The position numbers and the translations under genes were made by a program. A DNA stretch of 62,867 nucleotides from Phycisphaerales bacterium (lineage in GTDB: Bacteria > Planctomycetota > Phycisphaerae > Phycisphaerales > SM1A02). The notes beneath the pieces are model-generated. The model saw only the letters and a program-made list of their open reading frames with translations, was not told where the DNA came from and did not search any database. Below, piece by piece: positions 35,593 through 44,748 of the stretch; within the stretch, counting starts at the first letter, position 1, and every line of letters begins with the position of its first letter. The stretch covers positions 1 through 62,867 of the forward strand of contig SIAK01000011.1 of NCBI GenBank assembly GCA_009691805.1. The letters are read 5' to 3'.

Positions 35593-38588
35593 ATGCGATC
35601 CCACTGCAATTTGAACAACCGCTTGCGCTCATCTTGAGTTTGCTGCTCATCCCCGTCGCGCTGCTTGCATGGCGCAGTCGACGGAGTGAGGGCATTGCGA
35701 AGTGGTGGACCGCGCTGACGCTCCGCACGATTGTGGTGATCTGTCTCGTGGGTGCGTTGAGTCAGCCTTCGCTCACGCGGCGAGGCGAAGCGATCACGAC
35801 TGTGTTTGTGCTCGATGACAGTCGATCGATACCACTCGCGCTACGTCAACAGGCTCGCGCGTACGCGAAAGAACTCGTCGATGGAAAACCTGAGGATGAG
35901 GATCGCGTTGCAGCGATCACCCTTGGTCGCGAAGCGTCGATTGCCGCGCAGCCGGATGCGCATTCGATCGTGCCCACCGAAGAGCACACCGGCAGTCGTG
36001 ATGCAACCGACATCGGCGCTGGCATTCGACAGGCGCTCTCGATCATGCCGCCGGATACTGCGCGGCGCATCGTGCTTTTTTCTGATGGCAATGAAAATGT
36101 TGGCGACGCGATCGCAGAGGCTCGCCTCGCCTTTGCGAGTGGCATTCCTGTTGATGTCGTACCGCTTGAATATGAGTTCAAGAACGAAGTCGTCTTCGAA
36201 GGCATTCGTGCACCTTCGCGAGCAAGACTTGGTCAGACGGCAGATCTTCGATTGACGTTGCGCAGTCAAGCGGCAACATCAGGGCGACTTACCTTGAGTG
36301 AGAGTGGTCGACCGATTGATCTCTCGCCCGACGAGGTCGGCGACGCGCGCATGATCGAGCTGCCTGCGGGTGCGACAGCGATCATTGTTCCGATTCCATT
36401 TGATGCGAGCGGCGCGCGACGATTTGAAGCGGTGTTCGAGCCGATCGACGCCGATGCAGACGCGCAACTTGAAAACAATCGCGCGACTGCGGTGACGTTT
36501 GTCGGTGGCGAAGGTGAAGTCTTGATCGTCGACGAAGGGGGCGTCGAGTCTGGTCCGCTGCGTGAAGCGCTTATCGACAGCGGTATCGTCGTCCGCACCG
36601 TTGGACCGGGTGAGCTCGCGAAAGGCGCTGATTTTCTCGGTGGATTTGACGCGGTGGTGCTTGCGAATGTCGCGCGATGGAACATTGATGGCGAGACGGA
36701 TCGATTGCTGCGGGCGTACGTGCACGATCTCGGGGGCGGCTTGCTCATGCTCGGCGGTGATCAGAGTTTCGGCGCAGGCGGTTGGATCGGTTCGGAGACC
36801 GCGCAGGCGCTGCCTGTGAAACTCGATCCACCTGCGACGCGACAGATGGTGCGCGGCGCGCTCGTCTGCGTGGTGCATTCTTGTGAGATGCCGCAAGGCA
36901 ACTACTGGGCGCAGCAGGTGACGATCGCCGCGGTGGAAGCACTTTCGCGACTTGATTTGATTGGCATCATCACCTGGACTACTGGTCCGACCTGGGCGTT
37001 GCCCTTGCAAGAAGCGGGCGACAAATCCAAGGCCGTGGCCGCTGCGCGTTCGATGGTCGTCGGTGACATGATGGACTTTGATGGCACGGTGCAGATGGCA
37101 GTGAAAGCGCTGTCGGAGAGTCGCGCAGGTCAACGACACATGATCATCGTGAGTGATGGAGATCCAAGTCCGCCGACGAAGCAGACGCTTAGGGGCGCGA
37201 TTGAAGCGAAGGTCACCATCACCACCGTGATGGTCGCTGGCCACGGCACACCGCAAGACAATCAGAACATGAAGTTCACCGCCGATGCAACGGGCGGAAA
37301 TTTTTATGAAGTGAAGAACCCGAAGAATCTGCCGAAGATTTTCATCAAAGAAGCGCAGATGGTCGCGCGCAGTCTGATTGTCGAAGGTGACTTTCAGCCC
37401 ACGGTGGTTTCATCGACAAGCGGTCCCACGCGAGGATTCAGCGCAGTTGCGCCGATTGGCGGCTATGTGCTCACGATTCCGCGCGACGGACTTGCGAGTG
37501 TGCGAATCTATAATGTGACGCAAGAGGGCACGGATCCGATCTTTGCGGATTGGAACTTTGGGCTTGGTCGTAGTGCTGTGTTTACAAGTGACATCGCGGG
37601 CCGATGGGGAAAGGCTTGGGTCGCGTGGAGCGATTTCAAGCCATTCTGGGAACAAACCGTGCGATGGTTGATGCGTCCACCGACTCCACAGAATCTCGCA
37701 CTGCGCACGCATGTCGATGGGGATCGCGCGATCGTTGAATTGGAAGCGCTCTCAGCCGCGGGTGGATTCGCGACGGATGTGCAACCGGAGTCTGTGATCA
37801 TCGCGCCCGACGGTGCGCTCACGGAGCTCGCACTGCAACAGGTTGGTCCTGGTCGATGGCGCGGCGAGTTTGTCGTGGAGGAAGCGGGAAGTTATCTCGT
37901 CAACGTTTCAGCGAATGCGCCATCCACAAGCGCGGGCAGCGACAGCAACGCGCGACGAGGCAGCGTGCAAGCATCGGTGAGTGTTCCCTATCCCAAGGAG
38001 TTTCGCACGGTGCGCGACAATAGCGCATTGCTCGAGAGTGTTGCGAATGAAACCGGAGGTCGCGTCATTCGACTCGGTGATCTCGGTTTCGCCAGCGCGG
38101 GCGGCGCGTTTGAGAAGGGGGATCTTCCCATTCCTGAAAGCGCGAAACGCATTTGGGATTTGCTCGCGATCATCGCTGCGATCTGCTTTGTGTTCGATGT
38201 GGCAGTTCGTCGATTGACCTTCGATGCGGACGCTGCACGCGCGCACTTGCGCGGCGCGATCACGCCGATTGGCGCGAGTGGTGAGGCAACTGTGGTTGCG
38301 TGGAAGAAGGCGCGCGCGCGATCGGGCACCGCACGCGCAGTGGCAACAACGGAGGCTGCGGATCCGCTGCTTGGACGCATGGGTCCCGCGCTTGACACAC
38401 GCGCGGAGGCTGCAAACGCCGGCGATTCGAACGCGCGCGGGAATGCGCAACCGACTTCGGCGACAACATCATCGAGCGCTGATGCAACGGATGTCCCCGA
38501 AGAGACTCCGATGGAACGTCTGCTTCGTGCGCGTAAACGAGCGCAAGGAGAAGAGCGTATCGACGGGGAGGGCGACGGACGTGGCTGA
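35589..38588 (+). CDS. Large membrane protein with VWA and glutamine-amidotransferase-like domains
   Basis: A 999-residue protein. Two N-terminal membrane helices are followed by a VWA domain with a MIDAS-like LDDSRSI and FSDGNEN. Around residues 310-400 is a class I amidotransferase-like fold (VLIVDEGG, then LLMLGGDQSFGAGGW). A second VWA-like segment follows at about 425-540, but its first MIDAS position reads CVVHSCEMP instead of DxSxS, while SDGDPSPP is kept. A beta-rich domain and one more membrane helix (LLAIIAAICFVFDVAV) precede a charged Ala-rich tail. GTG start overlaps the upstream stop (GTGA). Related planctomycete proteins occur beside MoxR; the function is unknown. Confidence 0.8.
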   Translation: MNAIPLQFEQPLALILSLLLIPVALLAWRSRRSEGIAKWWTALTLRTIVVICLVGALSQPSLTRRGEAITTVFVLDDSRSIPLALRQQARAYAKELVDGKPEDEDRVAAITLGREASIAAQPDAHSIVPTEEHTGSRDATDIGAGIRQALSIMPPDTARRIVLFSDGNENVGDAIAEARLAFASGIPVDVVPLEYEFKNEVVFEGIRAPSRARLGQTADLRLTLRSQAATSGRLTLSESGRPIDLSPDEVGDARMIELPAGATAIIVPIPFDASGARRFEAVFEPIDADADAQLENNRATAVTFVGGEGEVLIVDEGGVESGPLREALIDSGIVVRTVGPGELAKGADFLGGFDAVVLANVARWNIDGETDRLLRAYVHDLGGGLLMLGGDQSFGAGGWIGSETAQALPVKLDPPATRQMVRGALVCVVHSCEMPQGNYWAQQVTIAAVEALSRLDLIGIITWTTGPTWALPLQEAGDKSKAVAAARSMVVGDMMDFDGTVQMAVKALSESRAGQRHMIIVSDGDPSPPTKQTLRGAIEAKVTITTVMVAGHGTPQDNQNMKFTADATGGNFYEVKNPKNLPKIFIKEAQMVARSLIVEGDFQPTVVSSTSGPTRGFSAVAPIGGYVLTIPRDGLASVRIYNVTQEGTDPIFADWNFGLGRSAVFTSDIAGRWGKAWVAWSDFKPFWEQTVRWLMRPPTPQNLALRTHVDGDRAIVELEALSAAGGFATDVQPESVIIAPDGALTELALQQVGPGRWRGEFVVEEAGSYLVNVSANAPSTSAGSDSNARRGSVQASVSVPYPKEFRTVRDNSALLESVANETGGRVIRLGDLGFASAGGAFEKGDLPIPESAKRIWDLLAIIAAICFVFDVAVRRLTFDADAARAHLRGAITPIGASGEATVVAWKKARARSGTARAVATTEAADPLLGRMGPALDTRAEAANAGDSNARGNAQPTSATTSSSADATDVPEETPMERLLRARKRAQGEERIDGEGDGRG

Positions 38589-39663
38589 GTTTGACGCACG
38601 AAGTGCCACAAACGAACTCGAGAACGCGAGCATCGAGGACCTCACGCATGCGCAGCGGCACGCGGAGCTCTTTCGCGGTTTGTTTCTGCACCTTCGCACC
38701 GAAGTCGCGCGCCGTATGGTTGGTCAGCAAGAAGTTGTCGACCTCGCATTGACCTGTCTCTTCGCGGATGGACATCTGTTGCTCGAAGGAGTTCCTGGCC
38801 TTGGAAAGACGCTGCTGATTCGTTCGCTCGCGGAAGCCACGGGCGTGCAGTTCTCTCGTATCCAATTCACGCCTGATGTGATGCCCGCGGACATCACCGG
38901 CACGAGCGTGCTGATCGAGGACCCTGTGACGCTCCATCGGCGCATCGAGTTTCGAAGAGGCCCGATCTTTGCGCAGCTCGTGCTCGCCGATGAAGTGAAT
39001 CGCGCGAGTCCGAAGACGCAGTCCGCGCTGCTTGAAGCGATGCAGGAACGCAGCGTGACTTCGAGTGGAGAGACGCGTCAACTTGGTCGGCCTTTCTTTG
39101 TGATGGCGACACAAAATCCGATCGAGCAAGAGGGCACGTATCCGCTTCCAGAAGCGCAATTGGACCGATTCCTCTTGAAGGTTGAAGTGCCGAGCGCCAA
39201 ACGCGAAGAGCTGCAGGAGATTCTCACCCGCACGACACGCGAACAAGAAATCACGCTGACGCAGGTTGTCGATCCCCGTGGGATTCTCGCCGCGCAGAAA
39301 CTCGCGCGACGCATTCCGCTCGCGCCTGAAGTGCAAGATTGGTGCGTGCGTCTTGTCCTCGCGACGCATCCCGACGGCGAGTTCTGCCCCGATGATTTGC
39401 GTCGCTACATTCGCGCAGGTTCAAGTCCTCGCGGCGCGCAGGCGCTTGTCGCGTGCGCGCGAGTCCTCGCGTTGATGAAGGGACGGTTCGCGGTGAGCTT
39501 TGATGATGTCCGCCGCGTGGCCCGCGCTGCACTTCGCCATCGCATTCATCGTTCGTTTGAAGCGGAGGCAGAAGGAATCTCTAACGACGCGATCGCGCAA
39601 CGACTGGTCGCGCGCATCCCGACCATTCCGCAAGTCGCGCCAACCGTGCGAGGTGCACGATGA
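38581..39663 (+). CDS. MoxR-family AAA+ ATPase
   Basis: A 360-residue AAA+ protein. Walker A is EGVPGLGKT (69-77), Walker B is LVLADEVNRA (D137, E138), and the MoxR sequence MATQNPIEQEGTYPLPEAQLDRF follows, broken here into MATQNPIEQEG and LPEAQLDRFL. MoxR proteins act with VWA proteins as chaperones that mature metal enzymes or envelope complexes. Here it sits between two VWA-type proteins and a DUF58 protein, the usual arrangement. The GTG start lies 8 bases inside the upstream gene, and the stop overlaps the DUF58 ATG. Confidence 0.93.
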   Translation: MAEFDARSATNELENASIEDLTHAQRHAELFRGLFLHLRTEVARRMVGQQEVVDLALTCLFADGHLLLEGVPGLGKTLLIRSLAEATGVQFSRIQFTPDVMPADITGTSVLIEDPVTLHRRIEFRRGPIFAQLVLADEVNRASPKTQSALLEAMQERSVTSSGETRQLGRPFFVMATQNPIEQEGTYPLPEAQLDRFLLKVEVPSAKREELQEILTRTTREQEITLTQVVDPRGILAAQKLARRIPLAPEVQDWCVRLVLATHPDGEFCPDDLRRYIRAGSSPRGAQALVACARVLALMKGRFAVSFDDVRRVARAALRHRIHRSFEAEAEGISNDAIAQRLVARIPTIPQVAPTVRGAR

Positions 39664-40580
39664 GTGGTTCCACGAAGCCGTTGCACCGTCTCGATGACTT
39701 GATCGATGGTCGGCTCATGTCGAAGCTCGATCAACTCGATGTCGTGAGTCGAAAGATTTTCTCTGGCAAACTGCATGGCGAGCGGCGATCGCGTCGGCGC
39801 GGGCAGTCGGTGGAGTTCGCGGACTTCCGTCCTTACGCGCCCGGCGACGATCTGCGTTTCGTGGATTGGAATATCTACGGCCGACTCGATCGACTCTTCT
39901 TGAAGATGTTCCTCGAAGAAGAAGATCTCTCGCTCGTCATCGCGATCGACGCGAGCGCGTCGATGCGGACGGGAAATCCAGATAGTTTCGATTACTGCCG
40001 CCGTCTCGCGATGGCGCTCGGTTACGTTGGATTGTGCAATCAGCATCGCGTGTCGATGCTCGCGTTCAACACCGAAGGCATTGCGCGAGTCTCGAACTTG
40101 CGCGGTCGACGAAAGTCCTCCGAACTCGCAACCTGGCTCCTGCAACTTGAACCACAGGGCGCAAGCGGATTCGAAGCGGCGATGAAAGCTGCCGCGCTTT
40201 CGCGACTCGGGCGCGGCGTGATGATCGTCTTGAGCGATTTCATGTTGCGCGAGGGATACGAGAAGGGGCTTGGCATGGTCGCGGGCCGCGGCTTCGATCT
40301 TTTCGCGTTGCAGGTGCTCTCGCCACAACAGGTCGATCCATCGCGCGAAGGTGGCGTGAGCGGCGACATGAAATTGGTGGACAGTGAATCGCTCGGCGAG
40401 ACGGAAGTCACCGTCACGCCAGCGCTGTTGAAGTCTTACAAAGAACGACTCGACGGTTGGTGCGGCGGATTGCGGCAGTGGTGCGCGCGACGAGATGTCA
40501 CGCATATGGTTGTCGAGAGCAGCGTGCCCGTGGAAACGATGATGCTCGAGTATCTGCGTCGACGAGGACTGGTGCGATGA
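39660..40580 (+). CDS. DUF58-domain protein
   Basis: A 306-residue protein of the DUF58 family, a VWA-related fold regularly encoded after moxR. The conserved GERRSRRRGQSVEFAD, FRPYAPGDDLRFVDWN and a DASASM (MIDAS-like DxSxS) are present. No membrane segment is seen. It probably binds the MoxR ATPase and the VWA membrane proteins of the same operon, by analogy. The ATG overlaps the moxR stop and its stop overlaps the next ATG, each as ATGA. Confidence 0.9.
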   Translation: MSGSTKPLHRLDDLIDGRLMSKLDQLDVVSRKIFSGKLHGERRSRRRGQSVEFADFRPYAPGDDLRFVDWNIYGRLDRLFLKMFLEEEDLSLVIAIDASASMRTGNPDSFDYCRRLAMALGYVGLCNQHRVSMLAFNTEGIARVSNLRGRRKSSELATWLLQLEPQGASGFEAAMKAAALSRLGRGVMIVLSDFMLREGYEKGLGMVAGRGFDLFALQVLSPQQVDPSREGGVSGDMKLVDSESLGETEVTVTPALLKSYKERLDGWCGGLRQWCARRDVTHMVVESSVPVETMMLEYLRRRGLVR

Positions 40581-42595
40581 TCCTCGCGCTGACATGGCTC
40601 ACGCCGTTTGCTGGTGCGATTCTCGCGAGCGTGGTCATTCCGCCATTGCTCGCGTTGTGGTTTCTGAAGTTGCGTCGCAAGCCACGCGTGGTGGCGAGCA
40701 CGCTGCTGTGGACACGCTCACTCGCGGATTTGCGCGCGAATGCGCCGTTTCAGCGGCTCCGACCCAGTGTGCTGCTCTTCTTACAACTCTTGTTGCTCGG
40801 ACTCATCGCCGTTGCGATCGCGCAGCCGGAATCGACAGGACTCGTGGAAACAGGTGGACGCTATGTGCTGCTCATCGATCGCAGCGCGAGCATGAACGCG
40901 ATGGAAGATGTGGATGGCGGGACGCGGTCGCGACTTGAGATCGCGAAAGATGCTGCGCTCGAACGCGTGGACGCGTTGCTCGGCGGCGGATTTTTCTCAG
41001 CGCACGCGGGCGATGTGATGGTCGTTGCGTTTGGAGCGCGTGCCGAAGTGCGCGCGCCGTTCACAGACAACGTCGCGGATCTTCAATCTGCCATCAACGC
41101 GATTGCACCGACCGACGAAGTGACTTCACTCGGCGATGCACTCGCAATCGCGCGCGCGTTCACGACGAATGTGGATCCCGACCGACCAGATCGCACGGTT
41201 GCTGCGCCGGCGATCTTGGAGCTGTACAGCGACGGCAGACTTTCCGATCTTGCGGAGTTGACGCTGCGTCCGATGGAATCGCTGGTCTATCGCAAAGTCG
41301 GGACTGCGAAAGATAATGTCGCAATCGTTGCGCTCGCTGCTGAGCGCCCCGCGGATCGCCCGGATGATGTACAAGTTTTCGCCGCGCTCATCAACATGAA
41401 CACAGAGGCGGTTGCGGTGTCCGTGCAACTTGCGATCGATGGTCGCGCGCGCGCGATCACACCCGAACCGATTCAGATTCCCGCGGCGGCGATTATCTCC
41501 GCCTCCAGTAGTGGTGGCGCGGCGAGCTTTCGACCAGGGAGTGCGCAGGTGATCTTCCGTCCGATCGCGCAACCGCGTGATGTCGTGATTGAAGCGTCGA
41601 TCCTCCGCAAGGACGCGCTTGCAAGTGATGATGTTGCGTTTGTCGTCGTCCCTCCTGCGAAGCGACTTCGCATTCTTCTCGTGCAAAGTCAAGGATTCGT
41701 GCTCGCTTCCGCGCTCGACTCGCTACCCATCGAGCGCGTCGATCATGCGACGGGCGTGGAGTTCGATGCACTCGTTGCTGCGCAAACACCGTTGCAGTAT
41801 GACCTCGTCGTGCTTGACAACTTTGCGCCCAAGTCGCTGCCTTCCGGCCGTTACCTCATCTTCGGCGCAGCGCCTCCCTTGCCCGAGCTCAATGTGTATG
41901 CCACGCAGAAAGATGTCTGGTGCCGCGTCACGCGCGATGAGTCCGCGCTCTTGCGCTCTGCTTCGTTTGATGAATTGTTTGTGAGCACCGCCGTTGCGAC
42001 GCGACCGAGTAAGTTGTGGACGATTGTTGCAGAAGGTCCAGACGCGCCGCTGTTGATGACGTACGACGCGGGGGACACACACGCGGTGTACGTCACGTTC
42101 GATCTTCTTGATTCCAACTGGCCGTTTCAACGGTCGTTTCTGAACTTCGTCGCCAACGCTGTCGATGTGCTCGGACATGCGGGTGAAGCGATCACTGCGC
42201 AAGGCGTTCGACCTGGCGATGCGATCGCGCTGCGTCTGCCTGCTGGAAGCGCGGATGCGCGTCTCACGGGTCCGGATGGATTGAGTGTTGCTCCGAAGGT
42301 CGATGCGGGAGGCAATCTCGTGTGGGGGCCAGTGTTGCGTACTGGACTGTATGACATCGCATTTCTGGAGAAGGACAAAGCGGAGCGCGGAGTCCGTCGT
42401 GTTGCGTCCAATCTCTACTCCGCGGAGGAGAGTCGTGTCGAACCCGTTGCGGAGATCGTGCTCGGCGTGGATGCGATTGCGGCGATGGATGTTTCGAACG
42501 AGCGCCGCTCGAGTGTGTGGCCGTGGGTGCTGGGTCTTGCGCTCGTGATTCTCGTGCTCGAGTGGTGGGTCTATCAGCGGCAAGTGCGCGTGTGA
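40577..42595 (+). CDS. BatA-like membrane protein with VWA domain
   Basis: A 672-residue protein. Two N-terminal membrane helices with the BatA-type sequence between them (LWFLKLRRKPRVVASTLLW) are followed by a VWA domain (VLLIDRSASMNAME, intact DxSxS MIDAS), a central beta-rich part and a C-terminal helix (WPWVLGLALVILVLEWWVY). BatA-type proteins work with MoxR in envelope stress tolerance in other bacteria. It is the last gene of the seven-gene coupled unit starting at 30150. A weak hairpin follows its stop. Confidence 0.85.
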   Translation: MILALTWLTPFAGAILASVVIPPLLALWFLKLRRKPRVVASTLLWTRSLADLRANAPFQRLRPSVLLFLQLLLLGLIAVAIAQPESTGLVETGGRYVLLIDRSASMNAMEDVDGGTRSRLEIAKDAALERVDALLGGGFFSAHAGDVMVVAFGARAEVRAPFTDNVADLQSAINAIAPTDEVTSLGDALAIARAFTTNVDPDRPDRTVAAPAILELYSDGRLSDLAELTLRPMESLVYRKVGTAKDNVAIVALAAERPADRPDDVQVFAALINMNTEAVAVSVQLAIDGRARAITPEPIQIPAAAIISASSSGGAASFRPGSAQVIFRPIAQPRDVVIEASILRKDALASDDVAFVVVPPAKRLRILLVQSQGFVLASALDSLPIERVDHATGVEFDALVAAQTPLQYDLVVLDNFAPKSLPSGRYLIFGAAPPLPELNVYATQKDVWCRVTRDESALLRSASFDELFVSTAVATRPSKLWTIVAEGPDAPLLMTYDAGDTHAVYVTFDLLDSNWPFQRSFLNFVANAVDVLGHAGEAITAQGVRPGDAIALRLPAGSADARLTGPDGLSVAPKVDAGGNLVWGPVLRTGLYDIAFLEKDKAERGVRRVASNLYSAEESRVEPVAEIVLGVDAIAAMDVSNERRSSVWPWVLGLALVILVLEWWVYQRQVRV

Positions 42596-42623
42596 GTAGG
42601 CGAACAACGAAGGTTGCTCCTAC
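42596..42623 (+). terminator. Possible hairpin after the MoxR/VWA operon
   Basis: GTAGG (42596-42600) can pair with CCTAC (42619-42623), enclosing CAAC/GTTG (42605-42608, 42613-42616). A T run appears only about 26 bases later, so this is at best a weak intrinsic terminator. Confidence 0.3.
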
Positions 42624-42659
42624 ACTTCGCAACTTCGCCCATCGATTTTTTCTACTCCC

Positions 42660-43301
42660 ATGAGCACTCCATCCACTCCATCTGCTGATCGCATCTCCCA
42701 GTTTGAAAAAATGGCTGCCGCGGATCCGTCCAATGAGATGGCGCACTTCAGCCTTGGAAATGCATACTTGCAAGCGGGTCGCGCAGCGGAAGCAGCGGTC
42801 GCTTTCGAGCGTTGCGTCGCAGTCAACCGCGAGATGAGCAAGGCGTGGCAATTGGGCGGCGATGCGATGATCAAAGCGGGCTGGGAAGATCGCGCTGTGA
42901 AGTTCTTGGAAGAGGGCTACGGGATAGCGAGTGCGAAGGGCGATCGCATGCCGCAAGTCGCGATGGAGCAGTTGCTCGAATCGATCGGCCGCAAGGCGCC
43001 AAAGATCGAGAGTGCAAATGAGGTCGCTGCCGATGCGATTCGCGTCTCGGGCGGATTTGTCTGCCGCCAAAGTGGTCGACCCGGCACGCAGATGGAGGCG
43101 CCGCCGTTTCGCGGGAAAGTCGGCGAGTGGATTCAATCGAACATCTCGAAGGAGACATTCGACGCATGGATTCGTCAAGGCACGAAAGTGATCAACGAGT
43201 TGCGCTTGGATTTTTCGCGCGATAAGGACGTTGAAGTTTACGACTCGCACATGCGCGAATACCTCGGCATCGATGACGCGGTGTTGCAGTCGCTCGCGTG
43301 A
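42660..43301 (+). CDS. TPR protein fused to a YggX-type Fe(2+)-trafficking domain
   Basis: A 213-residue protein. Residues 20 to about 110 form tetratricopeptide-like helix pairs (AHFSLGNAYLQAGRAAEAAVAFERCV and the following one). The rest matches the iron-trafficking/oxidative-damage protein YggX: a FVCRQSG start holding the conserved Cys, PPFRGKVGEWIQSNISKE, then VINELRLDFSRDKD. YggX protects Fe-S clusters and is about 90 residues alone; the N-terminal TPR is the unusual part. It follows the MoxR operon by 64 bases. The stop codon lies in the first unit of a 13-bp tandem repeat. Confidence 0.78.
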   Translation: MSTPSTPSADRISQFEKMAAADPSNEMAHFSLGNAYLQAGRAAEAAVAFERCVAVNREMSKAWQLGGDAMIKAGWEDRAVKFLEEGYGIASAKGDRMPQVAMEQLLESIGRKAPKIESANEVAADAIRVSGGFVCRQSGRPGTQMEAPPFRGKVGEWIQSNISKETFDAWIRQGTKVINELRLDFSRDKDVEVYDSHMREYLGIDDAVLQSLA

Positions 43302-43338
43302 ACACCTCGCGTGAACACCTCGCGTGAACACCTCGCGT
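43293..43338. repeat. 13-bp tandem repeat, three and a half copies
   Basis: The unit CTCGCGTGAACAC is repeated exactly at 43293, 43306 and 43319 and then partially at 43332-43338. The first copy carries the stop codon of the TPR-YggX gene; the array fills the gap to the convergent metallopeptidase gene. It is too short and without spacers to be a CRISPR array; slippage expansion is likely. Confidence 0.9.
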
Positions 43339-43345
43339 CACGCAA

Positions 43346-43789
43346 TCATCCGTAGCCGAGTCGCTCAAGATCTTCTTCATCAAGACCGAAGTGATGTCCA
43401 ACTTCGTGCAGGATCGTGATGCGAATCTCCTCGCGAATGCGATCGCTGCCGCCCCATTCTTGCCCATTTTCGTCCTCCCACGTCTCCCAACCGCCCGCCA
43501 TATCGAGGATGCCCATGCGGAAGAGGTGAATCGTCTCGAGCCCCTCGGCGTGGGAAACGCTGCGCTCGGTGAGCGGCACACCCGTGTGCAGACCAGAGAG
43601 AATGTCGTCTGGATTCTCGAGATCGATGCCGAGTTCAGCGGCGAGTTCAGGGGACGGATGATCTTCCAGAATGATCGGCGCTTCCTCGAGCATCGTGTGC
43701 ACGGTGGGTGGAAGCACTTCAAACACTTCTTGAAAGAGCCGATCGAAGCGCTCTCGCTCTTTGTGACTCATGCCTTGCATCGCGCTCAT
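43346..43789 (-). CDS. Zincin-like metallopeptidase
   Basis: A 147-residue protein of the small zincin-like family (similar to PF06262). The C-terminus holds HEVGHHFGLDEEDLERLG, matching HExxHxxG with downstream acidic residues, the usual hallmark. The N-terminal half is helical and acidic. Peptidase activity is predicted from the motif; no substrate is known. The ATG overlaps the pyrD stop (ATGA). It converges on the TPR-YggX gene with the tandem repeat between them. Confidence 0.82.
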   Translation of the reverse strand: MSAMQGMSHKERERFDRLFQEVFEVLPPTVHTMLEEAPIILEDHPSPELAAELGIDLENPDDILSGLHTGVPLTERSVSHAEGLETIHLFRMGILDMAGGWETWEDENGQEWGGSDRIREEIRITILHEVGHHFGLDEEDLERLGYG

Positions 43790-44718
43790 GCGTGCACTGC
43801 TCCGATGAGTTCTGCAATGTGACTGCATCCTTGTGCGCGCGTCCATCGCGCGAGTCCATCGACAACCGCCAGCGGCGAGCGCGGATCGATGAAGAGCGCG
43901 GTGCCCATGCCGACAAGCGTCGCGCCTGCGAGGATGAACTCTGCGGCATCTTCCCAACGCGACACGCCGCCGAGACCGATGATCGGCTTGCGCGCGTCGC
44001 GCGCGACGTTGGCGTAGATGTCATGCACCATGCGCACGATGATGGGGTGAATCGCCGTACCGGAATATCCGCCGCGCTTGTTGGAAAGTCGGAATGCGCG
44101 CGTGTTCACATCGATCGCCATCGCGGTGAACGTGTTCGCGACAGTGAGTGCATCCGCTCCCGAAGCAATCGCAGCCGCTGCCATGTTCACGATGTCAGTC
44201 GCGTTGGGCGACAACTTCACGATGAGTGGTTTGCGCGTGACCACAGGACGAACTTCGCGCAGCAACGCGGTGAGTGCAACGGGGCACTCGCCGAATTGCA
44301 ATCCGTCACTCGTGTTGGGGCAACTCACATTGAGTTCGATCGCATCGATGTGCGGATCGCCATCCATCGCGCTCGCGACATCGATGTACTCCTGCGTTGC
44401 ATGACCAGCGACACTTCCAAAGAGCCGGCATTGCACAGCGCTGCGCGTGCTTCGTTGCTCCGAGAGAAATGCATCGATCCCAACATTCGCGAGTCCAATC
44501 GCGTTCAACATGCCCGCACGACTGTCGATGATGCGCGGAGGCGAGTTGCCTTCGCGAGGTGCACGCGTGATGGATTTCGTGACGACCGCGCCGACCTTCG
44601 CAAGGTCAAACGCATCGTTGAGTTCAACACCATAGCCCGCCGTTCCCGCCGCAAGCACGACGGGGCACGACATCGAGAGTCCGCAGAAATCAAGCGCGAG
44701 CGCGTCGGATGCGTTCAT
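43786..44718 (-). CDS. pyrD: Dihydroorotate dehydrogenase
   Basis: Oxidises dihydroorotate to orotate in pyrimidine synthesis. The 310-residue length and the Cys in ELNVSCPNT indicate a class 1 enzyme (1B more likely than 1A, since the cytosolic form has this length); class 2 has a Ser there. LVGMGTALFIDP near the end is a flavin-binding segment. No PyrK electron-transfer partner is in the window. ATG at 44718 is preferred; a GTG at 44745 is possible. Confidence 0.9.
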   Translation of the reverse strand: MNASDALALDFCGLSMSCPVVLAAGTAGYGVELNDAFDLAKVGAVVTKSITRAPREGNSPPRIIDSRAGMLNAIGLANVGIDAFLSEQRSTRSAVQCRLFGSVAGHATQEYIDVASAMDGDPHIDAIELNVSCPNTSDGLQFGECPVALTALLREVRPVVTRKPLIVKLSPNATDIVNMAAAAIASGADALTVANTFTAMAIDVNTRAFRLSNKRGGYSGTAIHPIIVRMVHDIYANVARDARKPIIGLGGVSRWEDAAEFILAGATLVGMGTALFIDPRSPLAVVDGLARWTRAQGCSHIAELIGAVHA

Positions 44719-44748
44719 CGATTGCGAGTGTAGAGCAGATTCCACGAC

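Noticed and set aside
36279-37256. 325-codon open frame on the minus strand, and a similar one at 38260-39369
   Set aside because: Antisense to the VWA/amidotransferase and MoxR genes; His/Arg-rich shadow frames.
43293-43338. Possible CRISPR array
   Set aside because: The repeats are 13 bp, directly adjacent, with no spacers and no cas genes nearby.
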